64,000 nt of DNA, from positions 5,208,001-5,272,000 of the forward strand of contig NZ_AP022574.1 in NCBI RefSeq assembly GCF_010729305.1, in the 5' to 3' direction. Each line of letters begins with the position of its first letter. The stretch's first letter is position 1. The translations under genes were made by a program, and so were the position numbers. The notes under the pieces were generated by a model that was given only the letters and a program-made list of their open reading frames with translations, was not told the origin of the DNA and did no database searches. This DNA is from Mycolicibacterium psychrotolerans (GTDB lineage Bacteria; Actinomycetota; Actinomycetes; Mycobacteriales; Mycobacteriaceae). This document shows positions 19,600 through 27,136 of this stretch, piece after piece.

Positions 19600-20451
19600 G
19601 TGACCGCGGCAGATCAGGCGCCTGCCGTCCACGTCCGGGGGCTGAGCAAGTCCTACGGCCGGCTGGCCGCCGTCCGCGACGTGGACCTGGACGTCGCGTA
19701 CGGCGAGATCGTCGCGATCCTCGGGCCCAACGGCGCAGGCAAGTCGACGACCATCGAGATCCTCGAAGGACACCGGAAGCGGGATGCCGGGCAGGTACGG
19801 GTGCTCGGCGAGGACCCCGGGACCGCAGATCGGCAGTGGCGGGCCAAGATCGGCATCGTTCTGCAGGAAGCCAGCGACTTCGGCGTGCTCACCGTCGCCG
19901 AGACGGTGCAGATGTTCCGGCAGTGCTACGGACAGGCCCGTGCGGCTGAGGAGGTGCTCGACCTCGTCGGGCTCGCGTCGACCGCCGACTCGCGGGTGCG
20001 GACCCTCTCGGGCGGGCAGCGCCGCCGACTCGACGTCGCGCTCGGCATCATCGCGACCCCCGACCTGCTTTTCATGGACGAACCGACCACCGGCTTCGAT
20101 CCCGAGGCGCGGCGCCAGTTCTGGGACCTGATCCGGCTACTTGCCGCCGACGGCACCACCATCGTGCTCACCACCCACTACCTGGAAGAGGCCGCCACGC
20201 TGGCCGACCGCGTCGCGGTGATCGCCGGTGGCCGGGTGGTGGCCGTCGACACGCCCGAACGCCTGACCGCGCAGGCGAACTCGGTGGCCACGGTGCGGTG
20301 GACCGAACACGGCGAGGTGCGCACCGTGCAGACCGACCGCCCGACCGAGCTCATCCGGGACCGGTCGGCCGACGGCACCGAGATGCCCGAGCTGACGGTC
20401 ACCAGGCCGACGCTCGAGGACGCGTACCTGAATCTGATCGGGCAGCCGTGA
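19600..20451 (+). CDS. ABC transporter ATP-binding protein (DrrA-like exporter)
   Basis: 283 residues from GTG, 2 bp after the PKS stop. Walker A GPNGAGKST, signature LSGGQRRRLDVALG and Walker B LLFMDEPTTGFDP are intact, with the C-terminal extension typical of DrrA/CcmA-type drug and lipid exporters. It overlaps the permease start by one base (TGATG). Context suggests it powers export of, or self-resistance to, the PKS product. Confidence 0.93.
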   Translation: MTAADQAPAVHVRGLSKSYGRLAAVRDVDLDVAYGEIVAILGPNGAGKSTTIEILEGHRKRDAGQVRVLGEDPGTADRQWRAKIGIVLQEASDFGVLTVAETVQMFRQCYGQARAAEEVLDLVGLASTADSRVRTLSGGQRRRLDVALGIIATPDLLFMDEPTTGFDPEARRQFWDLIRLLAADGTTIVLTTHYLEEAATLADRVAVIAGGRVVAVDTPERLTAQANSVATVRWTEHGEVRTVQTDRPTELIRDRSADGTEMPELTVTRPTLEDAYLNLIGQP

Positions 20452-21308
20452 TGGCGACCAACCGCGTCGAGGGGCCGGCACAGGCCCGGCACAGTGCCGC
20501 CCCGTCGTCACCGGCGCTGCCGTCCGCGCTGCGCATCGGAGTGTCACGAATCGTCCCGGAGCTGAAGATGTTCTACCGGCGCCCCGAGCAGGTGGTGCTG
20601 ACGTTCTCGATGCCGGCGATCATCTGTCTGCTGCTCGGGTCGATCTTCTCGGCGGCGATGCCCGGCAGCGACGTCAGCACCGGGGCAGTGATCGCCGCGA
20701 GCATGCTCGCCTACGGCATCCTCTCGACGTCGTTCATCAACCTGGGCATCAGCGTCGCCGCCGACCGCGAGACCGGGGCACTGCGCCGGCTGCGCGGCAC
20801 ACCGGCGACCGCCACGTCGTACTTCGTCGGCAAGATCGCGCTGGTCGCGATCGCCGGCCTCGCCGAGGCGGTGATCCTGCTGGCCGTCGGGGTGCTCGTG
20901 TTCGGCCTGCGGCTGCCGACCGGTCTGGCCGAATGGTGGACGCTGGGCTGGGTTTTCGCGCTCGGCATCACGAGCTGCTCGCTGCTGGGCGTGCTGGTCA
21001 GCAACATCGCCAACAACGCGGTGTCGGCCGCGGTGCTGACGAACGGCCCCGCGGTCGGGCTGCAATTCGTCTCGGGCACCTACGTGCCCCTGATCATGTT
21101 GCCGACCTGGATGCTCGTCATCGGATCGCTGTTCCCGGTGAAGTGGATGGCCCAGGGATTCCGGTCGGTGCTGCTGCCCCCGCAGATGGTCACGGCAGAG
21201 CCGGCCGGCAGCTGGGAGCACGGCCGGATCTTCCTGGTGCTCGCCGCATGGACCGTCGTCGGACTGCTGGCCTGCCTGCGGGCATTCCGATGGTCGGAGC
21301 AGCGCTGA
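20451..21308 (+). CDS. ABC-2 type permease
   Basis: 285 residues with a cytoplasmic N-terminal tail and about six membrane segments, for example VVLTFSMPAIICLLLGSIF, MLAYGILSTSFINLGISV and IALVAIAGLAEAVILLAVGV. The DRETGALRRLRGTP loop is characteristic of ABC-2 (DrrB-like) permeases. It pairs with the preceding ATPase to form an exporter. A GTG directly before the ATG is an alternative start. Confidence 0.92.
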   Translation: MATNRVEGPAQARHSAAPSSPALPSALRIGVSRIVPELKMFYRRPEQVVLTFSMPAIICLLLGSIFSAAMPGSDVSTGAVIAASMLAYGILSTSFINLGISVAADRETGALRRLRGTPATATSYFVGKIALVAIAGLAEAVILLAVGVLVFGLRLPTGLAEWWTLGWVFALGITSCSLLGVLVSNIANNAVSAAVLTNGPAVGLQFVSGTYVPLIMLPTWMLVIGSLFPVKWMAQGFRSVLLPPQMVTAEPAGSWEHGRIFLVLAAWTVVGLLACLRAFRWSEQR

Positions 21309-21310
21309 CC

Positions 21311-22654
21311 ATGCCGCCGCTGCTGACCATCACCTACCACTTCTTTTTGCAGATCGTGGTGATCCTGGCGACCTACCGGCTGCTGTGGCCGCTGTTCCGC
21401 CGACTCGGCCAGGTACAGGTGGTCGCCATCATGGTGGCCGGATTCCTGCTCGGCCCTTCGGTTCTCGGGTGGCTGTGGCCGGCCGCGCAGCACTGGCTGT
21501 TCCCGACGAAGCTGACCATCGGCGCCGAGACCATCACCCATCCCAACCTGGTCGCCATCTACGTCGTCGGCCAGCTCGGGCTCGTGCTCTACATGTTTCT
21601 GGTCGGGTCGTCGTTCAAGCTCGACATCCTGGGCGCGCACACCCGGCAAGCGGGCGCGACGTCGGCCGCCGGCATCGCCGTCCCGCTGGTGCTGGGCGGC
21701 GTCCTCGGCTGGTGGATGGTCGATTCCGGCGGCTACTTCACCGACAAGGTCGCGCACTGGCAGGGCGGGCTGTTCGTGGCGGCGGCCGTGGCCATCACGG
21801 CCTTCCCGATGCTGGCGTGGATCGTCTCCGACTCCGGGCTGCTCAACACCCGGCTGGGCACGATGTCGCTGTCGTGCGCCGCGGTCGACGACGCCTGCTC
21901 GTGGGTGCTGCTGGCGACCGTGGTGGCCACGGCCAAGGGCAGCCTGCTCGGCGCCGTCGTGGCCGTCGGCGGTGGCCTGCTCTACCTGTTGTTCATGGTG
22001 TATCTCGGCCGGCCGCTGCTGGCGCGCCTCGAAACGTGGACACCCCGCAGCGCCGACACCGAACGCACCGGCGGCCTGCCGGTCGCCCAACTGAGCATCA
22101 TCCTGCTGGTCGTGCTGACCGCGAGCTGGTTCACCGACCTGGTCGGAATCTATTCGGTGTTCGGCGCTTTCGTGGCAGGGCTGGTGATGCCGCGCGGCGC
22201 GCTGCTCGACGCGGTGCGGGAGCGGTTCGAACCGCTGACCGCCTACCTGCTGCTGCCCGGCTTCTTCATCTACTCCGGCCTGAACACCCAGCTGACCCTG
22301 ATCCTCGACGGCTCCACCCTGCTGATGGCGGCCATCGTGCTGCTGGTGTCGTTCGCCGCCAAGTTCGGCGCCGTCGGGCTTGCGGCGCGCTGGCAGGGCA
22401 TGAGCTGGTACGAGGCCGGGTCGATGGGAGCGCTGGCCAACGCCCGCGGCCTGATGGAGCTGATCCTGCTCAACATCGGCCTGGAAGCCGGCCTGATCTC
22501 CGGCAAGCTGTACACGATCCTGGCGGTGATGACAATCATCACCACGTTCGTCGCGACCCCGTTGCAGCGCCTGTTCGAGCGCCGGCTTCGAAGAACGGGA
22601 GCGCGGTTCGGCCCCACCGGTGTGCAGCCGGACCGGGAGGCGTCGCAGGCTTAG
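21311..22654 (+). CDS. CPA2-type cation/proton antiporter
   Basis: 447 residues, about 12 membrane segments, Na+/H+ exchanger (Kef/NapA) family: VQVVAIMVAGFLLGPSVLGW, LGLVLYMFLVGSSF, a VDDACSW stretch carrying the ion-binding Asp pair and GVYSVFGAFVAG-like and GSMGALANARGLMELI regions. No TrkA-N/RCK domain follows, so it lacks a nucleotide-gated regulator. It begins 2 bp after the permease stop and so belongs to the same operon; antiporters in polyketide clusters may support export or resistance, which is inference. Confidence 0.88.
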   Translation: MPPLLTITYHFFLQIVVILATYRLLWPLFRRLGQVQVVAIMVAGFLLGPSVLGWLWPAAQHWLFPTKLTIGAETITHPNLVAIYVVGQLGLVLYMFLVGSSFKLDILGAHTRQAGATSAAGIAVPLVLGGVLGWWMVDSGGYFTDKVAHWQGGLFVAAAVAITAFPMLAWIVSDSGLLNTRLGTMSLSCAAVDDACSWVLLATVVATAKGSLLGAVVAVGGGLLYLLFMVYLGRPLLARLETWTPRSADTERTGGLPVAQLSIILLVVLTASWFTDLVGIYSVFGAFVAGLVMPRGALLDAVRERFEPLTAYLLLPGFFIYSGLNTQLTLILDGSTLLMAAIVLLVSFAAKFGAVGLAARWQGMSWYEAGSMGALANARGLMELILLNIGLEAGLISGKLYTILAVMTIITTFVATPLQRLFERRLRRTGARFGPTGVQPDREASQA

Positions 22655-22712
22655 CGCGGCGAGCGGCGAGCCTGCGCTCGACCCGTGTCGGACATGTGTC
22701 AGGATCGGCGGC

Positions 22713-23357
22713 ATGGCGGCACCACGCCGGCACCTGTCCCCTGATGCGCGCCGCACCGAACTGCTGGCACTCGGCGCCGAGGTGTTCGGGCTGCGACCCT
22801 ACGACGAGGTCCGCATCGACGAGATCGCCGAACGGGCCGGGGTTTCCCGCGCGCTGATGTACCACTACTTTCCGGACAAGCGCGCCTTCTTCCCCGCCGT
22901 CGCGCGGGCCGAAGGTGAGCGCCTGTTCGAGGCGACGAGCACGCCACCACTGCCGGGGCAGACGCTGTTCGGACAGGTGCGCAACGGTGTGCTGGCGTAC
23001 CTGCGCTACGACGAGGAACATCCGCATCGCGCGTGGGCCGCATCAACCGGCCGTACGGATCCGCTGCTGCGGGGCATCTCGGACGTCGACAACGACCGCC
23101 AGGCCGACCGCATCCTCGGTCGGATGACCGCTGTCGTCGGCGTGCCGGTGGACGAGAAGGTGGAGCGCGATCTGCGCGCAGCCGTCTACGGCTGGCTGGC
23201 GTCGACGTTCGAGATGTGCCGGCAGCGCTTGATGGACCCGTCGCTGGACGTGGACCTCATCGCCGACCTGTGCGCGCACACGTTGATGGACGGCGTCGGT
23301 CGGGTGCCCGGCATCCCGGCTGCGCTCGCCGACGCGGTGGCCGCGCCGCAGCGCTGA
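22713..23357 (+). CDS. TetR family regulator of the PKS cluster
   Basis: 214 residues. The N-terminal helix-turn-helix is typical (RTELLALGAEVFGLRPYDEV, IDEIAERAGVSRALMYHYFP, DKRAFFPAV) with an unrelated all-helical ligand domain. The ATG at 22713 starts shortly before the first helix; upstream codons lie in the intergenic gap after the antiporter. It closes the apparent biosynthetic cluster and may repress its export genes. Confidence 0.9.
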   Translation: MAAPRRHLSPDARRTELLALGAEVFGLRPYDEVRIDEIAERAGVSRALMYHYFPDKRAFFPAVARAEGERLFEATSTPPLPGQTLFGQVRNGVLAYLRYDEEHPHRAWAASTGRTDPLLRGISDVDNDRQADRILGRMTAVVGVPVDEKVERDLRAAVYGWLASTFEMCRQRLMDPSLDVDLIADLCAHTLMDGVGRVPGIPAALADAVAAPQR

Positions 23358-23425
23358 CCGCTCGCGTTATTCCTAGCCGACAGCCTCACCCCTCGAGAGG
23401 CAGGGGCGCGCAAGGGGCTCGCTTC

Positions 23426-23755
23426 TCAGCCGCAACGGGCGCGGAAGTCGACCGCCGGCTGCTTGATGCCCTGCAACTCCGCCCGCACCTGAGGATTGGC
23501 GTCCCCGTATGCGCCCAGCGCCGCCTGACGGTCCTCCTTGGGAACGTCCTTCAGGGACGTGAAGAAATCGTTGACCTGCGGGTGCGTGAACAGGTAGGCC
23601 GACGTCGCTGCAGTGATACCGGACATGATGCCCGCGAGATCGGCTGCCGTGCAGTTCGGTTGCGCCTGAGCGGGCACAGCGCTGCCGGCCATGACGGCAG
23701 CGACGCCGAGCACCCCTGCCAACAGCCGCCGCGCGGTGATGAAATGAAAGGCCAC
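23426..23755 (-). CDS. secreted hemophore-like (Rv0203-type) protein
   Basis: 109 residues. A signal peptide (VAFHFITARRLLAGVLGVAA, cleavage after AQA near residue 31) precedes an all-helical domain with two Cys, NCTAADL near its start and FRARCG at the C-terminus, and SAYLFTHPQVNDFFTSL, as in mycobacterial heme-binding hemophore-related proteins. The GTG start at 23755 is chosen for its GAGGAGAA ribosome site; in-frame ATGs at 23776 and 23788 lack one. It follows the glycine-rich secreted protein gene by 29 bp on the same strand. Heme binding is inferred from family resemblance. Confidence 0.75.
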   Translation of the reverse strand: MAFHFITARRLLAGVLGVAAVMAGSAVPAQAQPNCTAADLAGIMSGITAATSAYLFTHPQVNDFFTSLKDVPKEDRQAALGAYGDANPQVRAELQGIKQPAVDFRARCG

Positions 23756-23784
23756 TGTCTTCTCCTCGATCGTCATTGATGTGC

Positions 23785-24114
23785 TCATCGCCGTCCGCCA
23801 CGGCCGCCGCCGCCGCCGCCACCGCCGGGCCGGTTTCCGGGACGGCCCGGGGCTCCGATGCCGACGCCGGGATCCCAGTCCGCGTTGATGTTCCACGTGA
23901 CGCCGTCGTCGCAGTTCCAGTCATACTCACACGGATAGGGCACGTACGGGCCTGACCCCGACCCCGGTCCTGCACCGTTGTCGGCGCCGCGCACGGTGCC
24001 CTGCGAGCACACCGTGGTGCCGCCCGAGCTCACACAATCGGCACCCGCCGTCGGCGTCGCCTGCAGACCCGCACACACCAGGACGGAGGCCACCATCACG
24101 TACGCCACCCGCAT
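23785..24114 (-). CDS. small secreted cysteine/glycine-rich protein, paralog 1
   Basis: 109 residues: signal peptide (MRVAYVMVASVLVCAGLQA ... AGA), a short Cys motif CVSSGGTTVC, the segment GPYVPYPCEYDWNCDDGVTW, and a Gly/Arg-rich tail. The same order occurs in the protein encoded at 24251-24616 (CVKTNGISVC, GPFVPYPCEQDWYCYDGSSW, Gly/Pro-rich tail), so these are tandem paralogs. Function unknown; four Cys suggest two disulfides in an exported protein. The ATG has an AAGGGAAG ribosome site. Confidence 0.75.
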   Translation of the reverse strand: MRVAYVMVASVLVCAGLQATPTAGADCVSSGGTTVCSQGTVRGADNGAGPGSGSGPYVPYPCEYDWNCDDGVTWNINADWDPGVGIGAPGRPGNRPGGGGGGGGRGGRR

Positions 24115-24193
24115 CGGCTGACTTCCCTTCGTTGCGCACAGGCCGACAATGACCGTGCCCGATCTGAGCTTAGGAAGGTACCGACGGGTGGTG

Positions 24194-24215
24194 CATCCCC
24201 CACAACGGGTGAAAC
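24194..24215 (-). promoter_or_regulatory. 22-bp motif upstream of paralog 1, copy 1
   Basis: CATCCCCCACAACGGGTGAA plus AC, exactly 80 bp from the paralog 1 start codon. The identical 22 bp occur 80 bp upstream of paralog 2. It contains an imperfect dyad (ACCC-GTTGT-GGGG on the minus strand). Probably an activator site. Confidence 0.6.
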
Positions 24216-24250
24216 CGCACCGTCGTCAAGCACTTTCCGCACGTGCGGTG

Positions 24251-24616
24251 TCAGCCCCTGCCGCCACCTATGCCGCCACCGCCACCGCCGCCTGGGCGGT
24301 TACCGGGCCGCCCCGGCTGGCCGATGTCGGGGCGGCCAGGTCTGCCGATGTCGGGTGGAGGTCCGGGCTCGGGCGGCGGCGGGTCGATGGCCAGCCCCAA
24401 GTCCCACGAGGAGCCGTCGTAGCAGTACCAGTCCTGTTCACACGGATACGGCACGAAGGGACCTGTGCCTGCTGCACCTCCGTTGTCGCAGACCGAGATC
24501 CCGTTCGTCTTGACGCAACCAGCCACAGCCATGGGTGCCGGGGCCACCGGCAGAACAGTCACGGCGGAGGCCACCAGAACCGGCGTGACCAACAGGGACA
24601 GCGAACGCATCCTCAC
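24251..24616 (-). CDS. small secreted cysteine/proline/glycine-rich protein, paralog 2
   Basis: 121 residues. Signal peptide (LLVTPVLVASAVTVLPVAPA, ending AVAG), then CVKTNGISVC, GPFVPYPCEQDWYCYDGSSW, a Pro-rich linker with repeated GRPGRPDIGQPGRPG and a poly-Gly end. Paralog of the protein at 23785-24114. Low-complexity tails of this kind occur on mycobacterial exported proteins of unknown function. Confidence 0.75.
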   Translation of the reverse strand: MRMRSLSLLVTPVLVASAVTVLPVAPAPMAVAGCVKTNGISVCDNGGAAGTGPFVPYPCEQDWYCYDGSSWDLGLAIDPPPPEPGPPPDIGRPGRPDIGQPGRPGNRPGGGGGGGIGGGRG

Positions 24617-24695
24617 TCCCTCCGCCGACGAGTACGGTCAAGCCAGGCGGCGACCGCGTCACTGATACGACGGTAGGAGGCGCGACCGCCCCGGA

Positions 24696-24717
24696 CATCC
24701 CCCACAACGGGTGAAAC
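24696..24717 (-). promoter_or_regulatory. 22-bp motif upstream of paralog 2, copy 2
   Basis: Identical in all 22 bases to 24194-24215 and at the same 80-bp distance from its gene's start codon, while the sequence between motif and gene is otherwise diverged. A TAGGAGG/TAGGAAGG element also recurs 57-58 bp from each start. Confidence 0.6.
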
Positions 24718-24764
24718 GCCCAATCACGGCCCAAAGGGCCTGCCTTCGGGGTAATCTGCCCATC

Positions 24765-24825
24765 GCCTGGGGTCAGCGCCGAGGTCGGCCGTCCCTTGCG
24801 CCGTACCAGAGCGCTGACCCCAGGC
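24765..24825. repeat. 61-bp palindrome with perfect 15-bp arms downstream of LuxR gene
   Basis: GCCTGGGGTCAGCGC (24765-24779) and its exact reverse complement GCGCTGACCCCAGGC (24811-24825), separated by 31 bp. It lies 32 bp after the LuxR-type gene's stop. It could be a transcription end hairpin, and its length resembles the other 62-65 bp palindromes of the window. Confidence 0.6.
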
Positions 24826-24857
24826 CTCGTCAGCCGGCCGGTGTCAGCCGGCCGGTA

Positions 24858-27056
24858 TCAGCCGCTGAGAAGCCCTACCCTCCTGGCCTCCGCCACGGCG
24901 GCACCCCGCGTGGACACACTGAGCTTTCGATAGATCGCCGTCGCCTGACTCTTGGCGGTTTCGCGGCCGATGACGAGTTCGTCGGCGATCTGCTGCAACG
25001 ACATGTGGGTGGCCAGCAGCGGCAGCAACCGCAACTCCGCAGCCGTCAGCGGGTGGGCACTGCCAGCCACCATGGCCCGCACCCGGTCGACACGGGCAGA
25101 CAGAGCGGTGGCGCCGGGTTCGCGACGACGGGCCCGTTCGGCGGCGTCGAGATGGGTGTCGAGTAGCTCCCGATCGCCCAACACCGCGGCGGTCCAGGAC
25201 AGCAGGCCGTGCCCGAGCAGCGAAGTGCGCGCCGCCAGTCGACCCAGCCGTTCCAGGAGGCGCTCGGTCAACTCCACCGACTCGCGCGCCGCCGACGCGT
25301 CGCCGATCCGCGCGGCCATCACCGCGCTCACGGCGTAGACGACCACCATCGGCACAACGTCACACAGGTCGTACTTGTCGACGAGTGTCCGCGCGGCGTC
25401 GCTGCGTTCGATCGCGCCCGGATCGTCACCGGCTGCCAGGTCGAGCAGCGCCAGGTGCGCCAGAGCAGCTGCCTGGAATCCCGGCAGGTCCTCGGTTACC
25501 GGCAGCGCGGATTCGAGAAGCACCCGGGCGTGCTGCGTCCGACCGCGCATCGACTCGGCGGCGCCCTTCATCACCGTGGCCGCCCCCCACCACGGATTGA
25601 CCAGGCTGTCGCCGGCGGCGCGGACGACGTCGGCATGCCGCACCACCTCATCGATACCACCGACCCCGACAAGCGAACCGATCAGTGCCGCAGCCACTTC
25701 CACCGACGGTGTGCCGTCGGCCAGCGGCTCTCCGCGGTCCGCTTGATGAGCCAGCATCAGCGACCGATGGATCGTGTCGGCATCGCCGGTGGTGACGCCG
25801 AGCCAGGCACGGGCGAGCGCCGCATCGGGATACTCGGCGAAGATCCGGGGTTCCAGCATCGCCAACCGACGCGCCAGCACCCCCGCCCGACCATCGAACC
25901 CGAGACGGGCCGCATCCCGGCCCACCAGTGCGGCCGCGCGGGGTCGATCGCCGGCGGCGACCGCGTGCACGAGGGCGCCGTCGATGTCGCCTTCCCGCTC
26001 CAACAGTTCCGCGGCCCGAATCGCCAACTCGCGGAAGCGGTTCGGCGCACGCGTCTGTATCCGGTTGCGCAATACGTCGGCGAAGAGCCGGTGATAGCGG
26101 AACCACACCCCGTACTGGTCGAGAAGGACGAGGAACGGGTTGCCCCCGCCGGCGAGCCTGTCGAGCATCTCGGCAGAGTCGTCGCGGTCGAGGATCACGT
26201 CGAGTTGTGCGGCGGAGAACCGCTCCAGCACAGCCGATTCCAGAAGGAACGTCACCGTGGGGGGATCGATCCGCTCGAGCACCTCCTCCACCAGGTAGTC
26301 GACCACCGGACCGCGCCTGCCGACGAGCGCGTCGACCGGCGCGCCGTCACGAAGAGCCATCGCGGCCAGCATGATCCCGGCCGGCCAACCCTCACAGAGC
26401 TCGGCGACCGCCGCGATGGCGTCGGCGCTGCGGTCCAGCCCGCTCACCGACACGAGTGCCGCGGTCGCCTCATCATCGGAGAACGTCAGCGCCGACGCGT
26501 CGATCTCCACGACGTCGTCGGTCAGTCGGCGCCGGGCCACTTCAAGGCCCGGGTTCGCGCGCCCGAGCACCGCGATGGTCGTGTGGGCGGGCGCGGCGGC
26601 GATCAGCGCCTGCAGGGCCTCGACGGAATCGGGCGCGGTCACATGATGGGCGTCGTCGAGAACGATCACCAGCGGACCCGCGGCTTCCATAGCCCCGGTC
26701 AGCGCGGGCAGCAGATGGGTGAGTGGGTCGCGGCCGGGGCCGCGCAGATAGCTCACCACAGCGCCTTCGACCGCCGCGGCCGTCGCGACGGCGGTTGCGA
26801 TGTGCAGGAGCAGGTGCGCGGGATCATCGTCGAGATGGTCCATGCGCGCCCAGGCGAAGGGGCGGCTGTCGGCGTCGTCCCACAGCGCAACCGCACTGGT
26901 CTTGCCGTAACCGGCCGGCGCGGTCAGGATGGCCAGCTGTGCGCCGTCGGCGGACAGGCGGCGCAGCACGTCGGCGCGGGGCACCAGGGAGCCGCGGGTG
27001 CGTGGTCGCCCGATCGTGGCCGCCGGCACATCCGCCCGCCAGTCCCCTGCCACCAC
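24858..27056 (-). CDS. LuxR family regulator with MalT-like AAA/NTPase domain
   Basis: 732 residues. N-terminal P-loop NTPase: Walker A TAPAGYGKTS (around 45-54), Walker B PLVIVLDDAHH; a central helical, TPR-like region; and a C-terminal LuxR helix-turn-helix (LTAAELRLLPLLATHMSLQQ, IADELVIGRETAKSQ, AIYRKLSVSTRGAAV). Members act as ATP-dependent, inducer-responsive activators. It is upstream of and codirectional with the two secreted-protein genes that share a 22-bp motif, so it is a candidate activator for them; that link is inference. Confidence 0.88.
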   Translation of the reverse strand: MVAGDWRADVPAATIGRPRTRGSLVPRADVLRRLSADGAQLAILTAPAGYGKTSAVALWDDADSRPFAWARMDHLDDDPAHLLLHIATAVATAAAVEGAVVSYLRGPGRDPLTHLLPALTGAMEAAGPLVIVLDDAHHVTAPDSVEALQALIAAAPAHTTIAVLGRANPGLEVARRRLTDDVVEIDASALTFSDDEATAALVSVSGLDRSADAIAAVAELCEGWPAGIMLAAMALRDGAPVDALVGRRGPVVDYLVEEVLERIDPPTVTFLLESAVLERFSAAQLDVILDRDDSAEMLDRLAGGGNPFLVLLDQYGVWFRYHRLFADVLRNRIQTRAPNRFRELAIRAAELLEREGDIDGALVHAVAAGDRPRAAALVGRDAARLGFDGRAGVLARRLAMLEPRIFAEYPDAALARAWLGVTTGDADTIHRSLMLAHQADRGEPLADGTPSVEVAAALIGSLVGVGGIDEVVRHADVVRAAGDSLVNPWWGAATVMKGAAESMRGRTQHARVLLESALPVTEDLPGFQAAALAHLALLDLAAGDDPGAIERSDAARTLVDKYDLCDVVPMVVVYAVSAVMAARIGDASAARESVELTERLLERLGRLAARTSLLGHGLLSWTAAVLGDRELLDTHLDAAERARRREPGATALSARVDRVRAMVAGSAHPLTAAELRLLPLLATHMSLQQIADELVIGRETAKSQATAIYRKLSVSTRGAAVAEARRVGLLSG

Positions 27057-27136
27057 TTCAGCATCGTAGGCCTCCTAACTGCACGTTTGTGCCGGTTTAC
27101 GGCACGTGCCGCCAATTGTCAGACCGGGTTGGCACC

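Noticed and set aside
21080-22756. 558-codon open frame opposite the antiporter
   Set aside because: Antisense of a clear membrane protein; composition typical of a shadow frame.
23393-23410. CCCCT...AGGGG hairpin between TetR and hemophore-like genes
   Set aside because: Short stem without a T-run and with competing pairings; too weak to list as a terminator.
24728-24740. GGCCCAAAGGGCC as a second DosR-like box
   Set aside because: Arm spacing is 3 rather than 4 and lacks the GGGNC-N4-GNCCC layout; more likely a chance hairpin.
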